This document shows positions 27,284 through 35,519 of a stretch of DNA of 40,603 nucleotides, in pieces. The translations under genes and the position numbers were made by a program. The stretch lies in NCBI GenBank assembly GCA_028290905.1, contig JAQGIW010000272.1, positions 1 through 40,603 of the forward strand. Direction: 5' to 3'. Source of the DNA: Caulobacteraceae bacterium (GTDB taxonomy: Bacteria > Pseudomonadota > Alphaproteobacteria > Caulobacterales > Caulobacteraceae). Within the stretch, counting starts at the first letter, position 1. Every line of letters starts with the position of its first letter. The notes beneath the pieces are model-generated. The model searched no databases. It had not been told where the DNA came from and saw only the letters and a list, made by a program, of their open reading frames with translations.

Positions 27284-28123
27284 ATGAGCAGGCTGGACGG
27301 AGAGGTGGTTGTGATCACCGGAGGGGCGTCCGGCCTCGGCCGCGCCGTCGTCGAGCGGTTCGTCGAGGAGGGCGCGCGGCTGGTGGTCCTCGACCGCTCG
27401 GTCGACCGGCTCGCAGCTCTGGCGCAGGCCCATCCGGGCGTCGTCGAGACCGTTACCGGCGACGTCCGCGTGCTGGCCGACAGCCAGCGCGCCGTGGACG
27501 CGGCCCTGTCCCGCTTCGGCCGGCTCGACTGCGCGATCGGCAACGCCGGCATCTGGGACTATTCGGTCAGCCTCGACTCCATGGCCCCCGACCGCATCGA
27601 CGCCGCCTTCGACGAGATATTCCACGTCGACGTGAAGGGATACCTGCACCTCGCCAAGGCGAGCCTGCCGGCCCTGGTGCGCTCGTCGGGCGCCCTGATC
27701 TTCACCGTTTCCAACGCCGGCTTCGACCCGGGCGGCGGCGGGCCGCTGTACACCGCCGCCAAGCACGCCGTGGTCGGCCTGATCCGCCAGCTGGCCTATG
27801 AGCTGGCGCCGGCAGTGCGGGTCAACGGCGTCGCCCCCGGCCCGATCGAGACCGACCTGCGCGGGGCCGGGGCGCTTGGCCAGGCGGAGCGGTCGATCGG
27901 CAGCCTCAACCTCTCGGCGGTGGCCGGCCCCAGCGTGCCGATCGGCCGGGTGCCCGCGCCCCAGGACTACGCCGGCGCCTATGTCTTCCTGGCCTCGCGC
28001 CGCGACAACCTCGCCGCCACCGGCGGGGTTGTCAGCCTCGACGCCGGCATCGCCGTGCGGGGCCTCGGCCGCACCGCCGGCGGGGGCAAGCTGGCCGAGA
28101 AATATGGAAAGGACGTCGCATGA
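27284..28123 (+). CDS. cis-dihydrodiol dehydrogenase, BphB-like SDR
   Basis: The enzyme would oxidise the dihydrodiol from the dioxygenase to a catechol, reducing NAD+. The 279-residue product has the SDR cofactor motif TGGASGLG (12-19), NNAG-like GNAG (86-89), and the catalytic Ser143, Tyr156, Lys160 (YTAAK), with the same spacing as BphB. Asp37 after the second strand (VVLDRS) favours NAD over NADP. The C-terminal GRVPAPQDYAGAYVFLAS is typical of the dihydrodiol dehydrogenase group. GGAGCCGGG precedes the ATG; the stop overlaps the next start by four bases. Confidence 0.93.
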   Translation: MSRLDGEVVVITGGASGLGRAVVERFVEEGARLVVLDRSVDRLAALAQAHPGVVETVTGDVRVLADSQRAVDAALSRFGRLDCAIGNAGIWDYSVSLDSMAPDRIDAAFDEIFHVDVKGYLHLAKASLPALVRSSGALIFTVSNAGFDPGGGGPLYTAAKHAVVGLIRQLAYELAPAVRVNGVAPGPIETDLRGAGALGQAERSIGSLNLSAVAGPSVPIGRVPAPQDYAGAYVFLASRRDNLAATGGVVSLDAGIAVRGLGRTAGGGKLAEKYGKDVA

Positions 28124-29010
28124 CCCAAGCCTCCGTCGGCTGCCTGGGCTACCTCGGCCTCGCGGTGAAGGACCCGGACGCCTGGAGCGCCTTCGCCACC
28201 GGCGTGCTGGGGCTGATGCCGGGAGAGGCGGCGCCCGAGGCCTCCAGCGACGTTCGGCGCTTCCGCCTCGACGACCGGGCCTGGCGGATCGCCGTGGAGC
28301 CGGGCGAGGACGACGACGTCGCCTATCTCGGCTTCGAGGTCGCCGGCGCCGGCGAGCTGGCCGAGTTCGCCCGGCGGATCGAGGCGGCGGTCGGCGGCGT
28401 CGCCGAGGGCGATCCGGCCCTGCTCGCCGACCGCGGCGTCCTGGGCCTCATCACCTGCCACGATCCGGACGGCCTTCCCGTCGAGATCTTCTACGGCCCG
28501 ACCCTGCGCACCGAAACGCCGTTCGTCTCGCCCGCCGGCGTCCCCGGCTTCGTCACCGGCGAGCAGGGCCTGGGCCATGTGGTGATCTCAACCCGGCATA
28601 TCGAGGCCGCCCGCCGTTTCTACCAGGACCTGCTCGGCTTCCGCCTCTCCGACATCATCCGCATGGGCGCCGCGCCGCGCACCTTCGAGATGGAGTTCTT
28701 CCACTGCAATCCGCGCCACCACACCCTGGCGCTGATCCCGTTTGCCGCGCCCAGGCGCCTGCACCACTTCATGATCCAGGCGTTCACCCTGGACGCCGTC
28801 GGCTTCGCTCTGGAGCGGGCGCAGGCGGCGGGGACTCTGATCGCCGCCACCCTCGGGCGGCACACCAACGACCACATGGTCTCCTTCTACGCCCGCACGC
28901 CCTCGGGCTTCGAGGTCGAGTTCGGCTTCGGCGCCCAGGAGGTGGACGACGCCACGTGGCGGGTCACCCGCCACGACAAGCCCAGCAGCTGGGGGCACCG
29001 GCGGCCATGA
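28120..29010 (+). CDS. Extradiol ring-cleavage dioxygenase, BphC-like (type I, two-domain)
   Basis: The enzyme would open the catechol ring next to a hydroxyl using Fe(II) and O2. The 296-residue product has two VOC-type domains. The second carries the iron ligands His153 (GLGHVVIS), His216 (LHHFMIQ) and Glu267 (EVEFGFG), and the second-shell residues His201, His248, Asp251 and Tyr257 (HTNDHMVSFY). All known catalytic positions of 2,3-dihydroxybiphenyl 1,2-dioxygenase are therefore filled. It is coupled by ATGA to both the SDR before and the DUF5996 gene after. Confidence 0.93.
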   Translation: MTQASVGCLGYLGLAVKDPDAWSAFATGVLGLMPGEAAPEASSDVRRFRLDDRAWRIAVEPGEDDDVAYLGFEVAGAGELAEFARRIEAAVGGVAEGDPALLADRGVLGLITCHDPDGLPVEIFYGPTLRTETPFVSPAGVPGFVTGEQGLGHVVISTRHIEAARRFYQDLLGFRLSDIIRMGAAPRTFEMEFFHCNPRHHTLALIPFAAPRRLHHFMIQAFTLDAVGFALERAQAAGTLIAATLGRHTNDHMVSFYARTPSGFEVEFGFGAQEVDDATWRVTRHDKPSSWGHRRP

Positions 29011-29954
29011 GCGGGGCGCACGCGGAAGGCCCGTGGCCGGCTCTGCCCTACGCCGACTGGGTCGACACCTGCCACACCCTGCACCTGTGGACCCAGGTGG
29101 TCGGCAAGGTCCGCCTGGCGGTCACCCCCTGGCTCAATCACTCCTGGCAGGTGCCGCTCTATGTGACGGCCCGCGGCCTGGCCACCGGCGTGATCTTCGT
29201 CGGGACCAGGCCCATGGAGATGGAGTTCGACCTCGTCGACCGGCGACTTCGGATTCGCACGGACGGCCCGCCGGCCGACGTGATCCTGCAGCCGATGTCC
29301 GTCGCCGACTTCCACGCCCGGGTCATGGCGGCGCTGGAGGGCCTGGGGATGCCGGTCGCCATCAACCCGGTCCCCAACGAACTGCAGGAGGCGATACCGT
29401 TTCCCGAGGACCGCGCCCCCCGCGCCTTCGACGGGGCAAAGGCCGAGCGGTTCTGGCGCGTCCTCCTCCAGGCCGACCGCGTGCTGAAGCTCTTCCGCAC
29501 CGGCTTCCTCGGCAAGGCGAGCCCGGTTCACTTCTTCTGGGGCAGCTTCGATATGGCGGTGACCCGCTTCTCCGGCCGCCCCGCGCCGCCGCATCCGGGC
29601 GGCGTCCCGCACCTCCCCGACGCCGTCGCCCGCGAGGCCTATTCGCACGAGGTCAGCAGCGCCGGCTTCTGGCCCGGCAGTCCGGGCGCGGAAGAGGCCG
29701 CCTTCTATTCTTATGCGTATCCCGAGCCGCCCGGCTATCGCGAGGCCGCGGTGAGCCCCGCCGAGGCCCGCTTCGACGAGGGCCTCGGTGAGTTCGTCCT
29801 GCCCTACGACGCCGTGCGCCGCGCCGCCGACCCCGATTCCGTCCTGCTGTCGTTCCTCTCCTCGACCTACGCCGCCGCCGCCGACCTCGCCGCCTGGGAC
29901 CGCGCCGCCCTGGACTGCGAACTCGGCCAGCCCGGCCGCCCGCGTCCGGTCTGA
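29007..29954 (+). CDS. DUF5996 family protein in the dioxygenase operon
   Basis: The 315-residue product matches the DUF5996 pattern: WPALPYADWVDTCHTLHLWT at the N-terminus, QVVGKVRLAVTPWLNHSWQV, PVHFFWGSFDMAVTRFSGR, SHEVSSAGFWPGSPG and AAFYSYAYPEPPGY. Family function is unknown. Conserved His, Trp and Tyr residues are abundant, which fits an enzyme or ligand-binding protein. No signal peptide or membrane helix is seen. ATG at 29007 overlaps the extradiol dioxygenase stop (ATGA), so it is co-translated with a catabolic operon. A role in handling the ring-cleavage product is a guess. Confidence 0.82.
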   Translation: MSGAHAEGPWPALPYADWVDTCHTLHLWTQVVGKVRLAVTPWLNHSWQVPLYVTARGLATGVIFVGTRPMEMEFDLVDRRLRIRTDGPPADVILQPMSVADFHARVMAALEGLGMPVAINPVPNELQEAIPFPEDRAPRAFDGAKAERFWRVLLQADRVLKLFRTGFLGKASPVHFFWGSFDMAVTRFSGRPAPPHPGGVPHLPDAVAREAYSHEVSSAGFWPGSPGAEEAAFYSYAYPEPPGYREAAVSPAEARFDEGLGEFVLPYDAVRRAADPDSVLLSFLSSTYAAAADLAAWDRAALDCELGQPGRPRPV

Positions 29955-30029
29955 AGGTTCGTTCCGGGCCGAAACCAATGGGCGCCGCGGAGGGTTGAAA
30001 GGGGGAATCTCTGTCAGGGAGAACCGCCG

Positions 30030-30614
30030 ATGATCCTCTATTATGCGCAGGGCGCCTGCAGCCTCGCCGACCACATCGCCCTGCACGAGGCGGACATGAC
30101 CTTCGAGCGGGTCAGGGTTGACCTGAAATCCCACACGACCGAGGACGGCGACGACTACACCCACATCAATCCCAAGGGGTACGTGCCGGCCCTCCAGCTC
30201 GACGACGGCTATGTACTGACCGAGAACATCGCCATCCTCAGCTGGATCGCCGATCGGGTCCCGCGCCTGGGGCTGGCGGGCTTCGGCCGCTTCAGGCTGC
30301 TGGAGACCCTCGCCTTCATCTCCACCGAGATCCACAAGGCGTTCAAGCCGCTGTTCACCCCGGACGCGACCGCGGCCGATAAGGCCAAGGCCGGCGTGGC
30401 GATCGGCGGGCGGCTGGACCTCATCGCCGGCCAGGTGGAGGGCCCCTGGCTGTTCGGCCCCGAGATCAGCGTCGCCGACCCCTACCTTTATGTCATGCTG
30501 ATGTGGGCTCGGAACAATGCCCTGCGCGTCCCGGATACTCTCAACGCGTTCTTCGACAGCATGACCCTCCGCCCCGCCGTCCGCCGGTCCCTCGAGCACG
30601 AGGGCCTTCGCTGA
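30030..30614 (+). CDS. Beta-class glutathione S-transferase, BphK-like
   Basis: The 194-residue product has the beta-class start YYAQGACSLADHIAL with Cys10, then DLKSHTTEDGDDYTHINPKG and PALQLDDGYVLTENIAIL. His102 in STEIHKAFKPLF fits the second conserved residue (His106 of E. coli GstA). BphK-type members lie in biphenyl operons and dehalogenate ring-cleavage products. Here it lies 75 bases after the dioxygenase operon on the same strand, with GGGAGAA before its ATG, so a shared pathway is plausible. Its stop is six bases from the end of the converging DUF4386 gene. Confidence 0.9.
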   Translation: MILYYAQGACSLADHIALHEADMTFERVRVDLKSHTTEDGDDYTHINPKGYVPALQLDDGYVLTENIAILSWIADRVPRLGLAGFGRFRLLETLAFISTEIHKAFKPLFTPDATAADKAKAGVAIGGRLDLIAGQVEGPWLFGPEISVADPYLYVMLMWARNNALRVPDTLNAFFDSMTLRPAVRRSLEHEGLR

Positions 30615-30620
30615 GTGAAG

Positions 30621-31388
30621 TCAGGCCGGGGCCATCGCCGCGCCGGCCCGGCTCTCCCACTTGGGGCCGTTCAGGCCGACGAGGAGCAGCCAGAGCATCA
30701 GCGAGATCTCGCCGATCGAACCGGGCGCCATGATGTACGGGGCGAGTGACCGGGCGAAGGGCGGGTCGAGCAGGATGGCGATGGTGTCCGTCAGCCAGCC
30801 CACCCCCGCGGACACCATCAGCACGCCCACAAGGCGCGGCATGAAGCCGGAGCGGTACACCAGGACGCCGACGAGCGCGCAATAGACGCCGAAGAACATC
30901 AGGCTGATGTCGTAGGCCTGCCCTTCCAGCCTCACCGCCGTCATCGCCAACCCCTGCAGCTGCTGGGGGGTGAAGGCGCTCAGGGCGGGGACATCGCCGC
31001 CCAGCAGGAGAAACGGTCCCAGGAGGAAGACGGCGCCGCCCGCGCCCACCGCGCAGCCCACGAGGCTGAAGAACGCCGCCAGCAAGGACGTGGTCCGGCC
31101 CACCGGCTTCAGGAGCTCGTAGAGGAGGACCGTCACCCCGATGTAGCAGGCGTCGCCGGCCAGCTCGGCGAGGATCCCGAAGCGGAACAGGGGCTCGGCC
31201 GCCATCATGTGGCTCGTCGTCGCCGCCGCGTCGCCCCGGACGATCATGCCGTCTTCGATGTAGAGGCTCGTGAACCCCGCGATTACGGTCGCCAGGTAGA
31301 GCACACCGGCGATCCGGGCCTTGAGCCGCGCCGAAGCGCCCAAAGTCCGCACGCCTCGGGTCGATGCGTCCGCGGTCGATCGGATCAT
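30621..31388 (-). CDS. DUF4386 family membrane protein
   Basis: The 255-residue product has about six hydrophobic segments and the DUF4386 pattern: ARIAGVLYLATVIAGFTSLY, FRFGILAELAGDACYIGVTV, FFGVYCALVGVLVYRSGFMP and SLMLWLLLVGLNG. Function is unknown; members are inner-membrane proteins often linked to PadR or similar regulators. ATG at 31388 has GGGGAG eight bases before it. It is the last of three minus-strand genes led by a PadR gene. Confidence 0.88.
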   Translation of the reverse strand: MIRSTADASTRGVRTLGASARLKARIAGVLYLATVIAGFTSLYIEDGMIVRGDAAATTSHMMAAEPLFRFGILAELAGDACYIGVTVLLYELLKPVGRTTSLLAAFFSLVGCAVGAGGAVFLLGPFLLLGGDVPALSAFTPQQLQGLAMTAVRLEGQAYDISLMFFGVYCALVGVLVYRSGFMPRLVGVLMVSAGVGWLTDTIAILLDPPFARSLAPYIMAPGSIGEISLMLWLLLVGLNGPKWESRAGAAMAPA

Positions 31389-31406
31389 CGGTCACTCCCC
31401 ATTTTT

Positions 31407-31430
31407 GGTGTTCTAGTTGTCTATAACACC
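31407..31430. promoter_or_regulatory. Inverted repeat upstream of the DUF4386 gene
   Basis: GGTGTT and AACACC enclose 12 bases (CTAGTTGTCTAT) across the end of the upstream gene. A/T-rich TATAAC lies within it. It may be a promoter or operator giving the DUF4386 gene its own control. Confidence 0.3.
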
Positions 31431-32104
31431 ATATCGTCGCTGGGCAAGGGGGTATCCGTCGGAGCGAGCCGCATGGCGCTCAGGGCCAGGGCGCCGCCGG
31501 CGGCGACGAACCACGCCGACTGCACGATCAGCACGCCGTCGACCGCCGGCTGCACGGCGCCGATCACCCTGGCGAGGACCAGGACCTGCAGGCACGCCCC
31601 GATGATGAGGCCCGAATAGGCGAACGGCCGCGCCAGCACCCGGGTCTTCAGCAGCACCAGGCCCAGCGGGATGAGCAGGCTCGGGGCGATCAGGAAGACA
31701 TGCTCCGCCGCCCTGATCAGGCCCCCGCTGACCAGGGCCAGCGTGATGTCGCCGCTGGCGATCGCCTGGGCCGCGGCGAGATAGAAGGCCACCTCGATCA
31801 GGCTGACCACCAGGATCGTGCCGCCGGCCAGGTGGGTCAGACATCCCACGAAACCATCGGCCGCGCCCGACAGCTGAACCAGGGCCAGGGCGAAGATCAC
31901 GATCAGGAGCGATCCGATCCCCTGCATCCCCCCGCCCAGCAGCATCAACCCGGCGCGGGGCTCGGCCCAGGCCGCCAGCTCGGCCGGCGCGAGGCCCGCC
32001 GGGGGCGAGGGATTGATCGCGAACGAGGCGACCAGCATCACCGGCCCTACGATTCCGCACAGGCCCGCCAGGGTGCGGGACCAGTTCCGCTCGGTCATGG
32101 TCAT
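31421..32104 (-). CDS. Integral membrane protein of unknown function, PadR-coupled
   Basis: The 227-residue product has six or seven hydrophobic segments (LAGLCGIVGPVMLVASFAIN, GSLLIVIFALALVQLSG, GGTILVVSLIEVAFYLAAA, FLIAPSLLIPLGLVLL, GACLQVLVLARVIGAV, SAWFVAAGGALAL). It resembles DUF4386-type proteins in topology, but I do not recognise the family firmly. ATG at 32104 overlaps the PadR stop by four bases (ATGA), so it is translated together with the regulator and is its probable main target. Confidence 0.75.
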   Translation of the reverse strand: MTMTERNWSRTLAGLCGIVGPVMLVASFAINPSPPAGLAPAELAAWAEPRAGLMLLGGGMQGIGSLLIVIFALALVQLSGAADGFVGCLTHLAGGTILVVSLIEVAFYLAAAQAIASGDITLALVSGGLIRAAEHVFLIAPSLLIPLGLVLLKTRVLARPFAYSGLIIGACLQVLVLARVIGAVQPAVDGVLIVQSAWFVAAGGALALSAMRLAPTDTPLPSDDMVL

Positions 32105-32697
32105 TGGGGGGTCTCCTCGCGAGGGCGGCGGGCTCGCTCGACGAGCCACGGACGCAGGTTCCGGCAGAAATCACGCTCAGCCTTCATCATGGTCAGCCTG
32201 TAGTCGGCGTCGGCCACGGACAGCGGATCGAGGCCCTGCTTCAGCACCCCGTCGATTTCGGCCTGCAGCCGGTCGATAGCGCTCTCCAGCCGCGTGAGAC
32301 GCTCCCCAAGTCGCGCGGCCGCGTCCTCGGGCTCCAGCACGGTGATCAGGCAGAGCGCCGCCTCGAACTTCGGGTACTCCTTGACCGGTTCGGCGATGAG
32401 ATGGCGCATCCACGCCGTCAGCTCCACCCGCCCGATTTCCGTCAGTTGGTACTTGGTGTGCTCGGGCCGACGCCCGCTCTGCGCGACCTCGAGCGCTACG
32501 ATCCAGTCGCGGTCCGCGAGTTGGGCGATCACCGAATAGAGCGATCCGAACCGGATCTTGATGGCCTCCTCGCCATGGCGGGCGCGGAGCGTCGAGGCGA
32601 TCTCGTAGGGGTGCATCGGCCGTTCGGCGAGCATGGCCATCATTCCCAGGGCGAGCGGGTTTTCTGGCCGGTCCTTCGGCTTCATATCTGTGACCAT
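32101..32697 (-). CDS. PadR-family transcriptional regulator
   Basis: The 198-residue product has the PadR winged helix: LALGMMAMLAERPMHPYEIA, then IKIRFGSLYSVIAQLADRDW (recognition helix with the typical GSLY) and RRPEHTKYQLTEIGR (wing). A Vir_act_alpha-type helical C-terminus (90-185) would dimerise. ATG at 32697 is chosen; ATG at 32685 is an alternative, since neither has a strong ribosome binding site. The first operator (32698-32715) touches the chosen start. The gene probably represses itself and the two membrane protein genes after it until a small aromatic or drug-like ligand binds. Confidence 0.9.
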   Translation of the reverse strand: MVTDMKPKDRPENPLALGMMAMLAERPMHPYEIASTLRARHGEEAIKIRFGSLYSVIAQLADRDWIVALEVAQSGRRPEHTKYQLTEIGRVELTAWMRHLIAEPVKEYPKFEAALCLITVLEPEDAAARLGERLTRLESAIDRLQAEIDGVLKQGLDPLSVADADYRLTMMKAERDFCRNLRPWLVERARRPREETPQ

Positions 32698-32715
32698 ATA
32701 TCTGCATGTAGATAT
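32698..32715. promoter_or_regulatory. PadR operator 1
   Basis: ATATCTGCATGTAGATAT is an 18-base palindrome immediately before the padR start. A third half-site ATATCTG lies at 32684-32690. Confidence 0.65.
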
Positions 32716-32740
32716 CCTCAAGCGAGTATTAGCTCCCCGT

Positions 32741-32758
32741 ATATCTGCTAACAGATAT
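32741..32758. promoter_or_regulatory. PadR operator 2
   Basis: ATATCTGCTAACAGATAT repeats operator 1 with the same ATATCTG ends. The centres are 43 bases apart, close to four helical turns, so both would face the same side of the DNA. Confidence 0.65.
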
Positions 32759-33000
32759 TCGCAAGCGGATATGATCGGCGGCCGATCACCATCGACGCCG
32801 TCGTGAGGTCGTCGCTCCGAGCGCGGCGATCAGCGGCTTGGGGGCGGGCCGGGGGGTTGACGCTAGGCGCCTTCGTCGCCGTGCAATTTGCATAGACGAA
32901 ACATCATTTCGTGAAACACATGCAAAATCATATAGTTACAAATATAATCCAATTTATGCAGACTGCCAACTGAGGCGCTGGCGGGCGATTGTCACCAATC
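32759..33000. other. Intergenic region with A/T-rich island, no gene
   Basis: No coding sequence is supported. The left half is GC-rich. From about 32882 to 32965 the DNA is strongly A/T-rich, with ATTTGCAT and ATGCAAAAT as an interrupted inverted repeat, CATTTCGTGAAAC, and several TATA-like words. It lies upstream of padR and downstream of the FMN reductase gene. Confidence 0.5.
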
Positions 33001-33591
33001 TCAGTAGGGTGGGGGAGTCTTTGCGCGTTGCGAGCGGGCCGCCTCTGTCCACCAGGCGAGGTCGTCCGCGAAGCGGCCGAAGGCCCGCACCAGGGCCTCG
33101 CCGGCAGCGCCGGTCGGGTGGCCTGCAGGGTCCAGCGCCTCGTGGACGGGCCCTACGGTCAGGGTGCTGGAAATGACGACCATGCCCATTTCGCCCAGGG
33201 TGGCTCGCCAGGCGGTGCTCGAGCGCGCTCCCGCGATGCGCCCGAACGAGTAGCTGGCGATCGCCGCCGGCCGCCAGAACCATTCCTCCAGGAAGTGGTC
33301 GGTGAGGTTCTTCAGCCCCGGCTGCACGCCCCAGTTATATTCGCCCGCGACGAACACGAAGGCGTCGGCCTCCCGGATCTTCGTCGCCAGCGCCTCCATG
33401 TTGGTGGGCGCGGTCCCCGGCCCATGCTCCTTGTACATCCGGTCCAGCATCGGCAGGCCGACCGCCTTGGCGTCTATCAGCTCCGCCGCCGCGCCCTTCT
33501 GACCCAGGCGGGAGACGAGGAAATCGGCCAGCCGGATCCCCCGCCGGTCCGAGCGGTACGAGCCGTAGAGGACGAGGATGCGGTCGGCCAT
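33001..33591 (-). CDS. NAD(P)H-dependent FMN reductase family protein
   Basis: The 196-residue flavodoxin-fold product has the phosphate loop GSYRSDRRGIRLADFL (10-25), DADAFVFVAGEYNWGVQP-like EADAFVFVAGEYNWGVQPGL and KNLTDHFLEEW, the FMN-binding segment of the NADPH-dependent FMN reductase family. Members reduce flavins, quinones, azo dyes or chromate with NAD(P)H in the cytosol. It is divergent from the TPR gene across 71 bases. The physiological substrate is unknown. Confidence 0.9.
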   Translation of the reverse strand: MADRILVLYGSYRSDRRGIRLADFLVSRLGQKGAAAELIDAKAVGLPMLDRMYKEHGPGTAPTNMEALATKIREADAFVFVAGEYNWGVQPGLKNLTDHFLEEWFWRPAAIASYSFGRIAGARSSTAWRATLGEMGMVVISSTLTVGPVHEALDPAGHPTGAAGEALVRAFGRFADDLAWWTEAARSQRAKTPPPY

Positions 33592-33662
33592 GAGGGGAGG
33601 GTGTAGCCGATTTCGTTGACCTTCGCCCCTGCTGAGCTATCCCTTGCCGTCAGGGGAAATGA

Positions 33663-35513
33663 ATGGCCGAAACCGCTGAGCCGGAAGCATCGGAAGAGGT
33701 CCAGGCGGCCTTCGACACCGGGGCCGCCGCCATGGCCGCGGCGCTCGACGAGGCGCGCGAGGACCCGTCGCTGCGCGACGAGGTGGCGGCCTTCTTCCAG
33801 GCCCAGCGCCGGCTGATCGAGGCCCAGGCCCATCACCTCCACGTCCAGCTCCGCCAGCTCCACCTCAAGACGGTCAGCGATGTCGTCAAGCTCGCCCTGC
33901 TGCTGGCCAGCCTCGTCGCCCTGCTGGCCCTGGTCGCGGCCGTGGGAACCATGGTCCGCGACGCGATGAACGATCACGGCCTCGTCATCGAGCGCTTCAC
34001 CGCCCCGCCCGACCTCGCCGCCCGCGGCTTCACCGGCGAGGCCCTGGCCGAGGACCTGCTCGGCCGCATCGACGCCGTCCGCCGACAGGCCAACAACAAT
34101 TCGATCACCGTTTCGGACGACGTGCGCTCCGGCGGCGCGGACACCCTCAAGGTCGAGATTCCCCAGACCGGCCTGTCCCTGGACGAGGTCAATCACTTCC
34201 TTCACGCCCAGCTCGGCCACGCCCGGCGCCTGACCGGCGAGGTGGCCAGCGACGGGGCGGGGCGCGTCGTCCTCAATCTCCACCTCTCGCGATCCGACCC
34301 GATCCGGATCGAGGGCCCCTCCGACAACCTCGAGCCGCTGCTGCAGCAGGCGGCGGAGCGGGCCTTCGCGGCCTTCGACCCGGTCAACTACGTCCTCTAT
34401 CTTCGCAGCCTGGGCCGCGACGAGGACGCGCTGGCGGTCGCGCGGCGAAACGTCGAGACCGCGAGAACGCCGTTCGAACTGGCGGGCGCCCTTTCATTGG
34501 ACGCGAACTCGACCGGAGATCGACGCCGGGCTCTCATGCTCGCCAGACTGGCGATCGAGACCGACCCGAAACAGTGGGGCGGCTGGGGCGAGGCCGCGAC
34601 GGCCAGCGCCGATCTCGGCCATGACGAGGACGCGCTGAGATACCTTGCGGCCCTTCTGAAGGTCAGGATCAGGGACCAACTGCGCAATCACCGGCTGTCG
34701 ATGCCGTACATATTCCGGGGCGCGCGCACCCGGATGGACGCGGCGGTCGGCGATTTCCAACAGTACGCCAGGGACTTGGCGGTCAAGGTTCCGAACGACA
34801 CCAACGACAGCACGGACCGCCTCCGCGCCAGCGCCGAAGCGTTGGCGGGCCAGCATGATTGCAACGCCGTGGGCCGCGCCCTCCTGCTCGCCCAGGCCGT
34901 GGGAACCCTTTCTCCCGCCACCACCGACTTGGCCCAGTCGCGCCTGGCGCGTTGCCTGAACGACGCGCCGGCCGCATTGGCGGCGGCCCAGGCCCTGGTC
35001 GCGGCCCATCAGCAGGCTCTGGCCAAGGCCTCCGCGAACGAGACGAGTCGTGTCGAGCAGAGGCTCCAGACCGCCGACCTGCCCCTGCTGGCCAAGGCGC
35101 GCGCGATGGCCGGCGACGTCGCCGGCGGCGAGGCCCTGATCGCGACGACGCCCCTCGACTGCTACCTCTGTGTCCGGGTGCGGGGCCAGGTCGCCGCGCT
35201 CGCACGCGATTGGCGCGCCGCCGACCGCTGGTTCGCCGAGGCGACGCGCCAGGCGCCCTCCCTGCCGGCCGCCTACGCCGAGTGGGGCGAGGCGCGTCTG
35301 GCCCGCGGCGACCTCGACGGCGCCATCGCCAAGTTCGCCCTGGCGCATGACCGGGGACCTCGCTTCGCCGATCCGCTGAAAGGGTGGGGCGACGCCCTGG
35401 CTCGCCAGGGCCGCTGGTCCGAGGCCAGGCAGAAATACGACGAGGCCCTGGCCCTGGCGCCGGCCTGGCGAGATCTGATCCGCGCCCGCGCCGCCGCCGG
35501 GCGGCTCGCCTGA
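33663..35513 (+). CDS. Membrane-anchored tetratricopeptide-like repeat protein
   Basis: The 616-residue product has an N-terminal acidic, helical part (1-70, likely cytoplasmic, coiled-coil-like QRRLIEAQAHHLHVQLRQLH), one membrane helix (about 76-98, KLALLLASLVALLALVAAV) and a large C-terminal part. Residues 235-330 and 500-610 hold TPR-like helix pairs (YLRSLGRDEDALAVARRNVE, WGEARLARGDLDGAIAKFAL, WGDALARQGRWSEARQKYDE). Cys residues in TPLDCYLC could pair if periplasmic. Function is unknown; a scaffold role is the usual one for such repeats. A short ribosome binding site (AGGGGAA) precedes the ATG. Confidence 0.82.
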   Translation: MAETAEPEASEEVQAAFDTGAAAMAAALDEAREDPSLRDEVAAFFQAQRRLIEAQAHHLHVQLRQLHLKTVSDVVKLALLLASLVALLALVAAVGTMVRDAMNDHGLVIERFTAPPDLAARGFTGEALAEDLLGRIDAVRRQANNNSITVSDDVRSGGADTLKVEIPQTGLSLDEVNHFLHAQLGHARRLTGEVASDGAGRVVLNLHLSRSDPIRIEGPSDNLEPLLQQAAERAFAAFDPVNYVLYLRSLGRDEDALAVARRNVETARTPFELAGALSLDANSTGDRRRALMLARLAIETDPKQWGGWGEAATASADLGHDEDALRYLAALLKVRIRDQLRNHRLSMPYIFRGARTRMDAAVGDFQQYARDLAVKVPNDTNDSTDRLRASAEALAGQHDCNAVGRALLLAQAVGTLSPATTDLAQSRLARCLNDAPAALAAAQALVAAHQQALAKASANETSRVEQRLQTADLPLLAKARAMAGDVAGGEALIATTPLDCYLCVRVRGQVAALARDWRAADRWFAEATRQAPSLPAAYAEWGEARLARGDLDGAIAKFALAHDRGPRFADPLKGWGDALARQGRWSEARQKYDEALALAPAWRDLIRARAAAGRLA

Positions 35514-35519
35514 GAGCGC

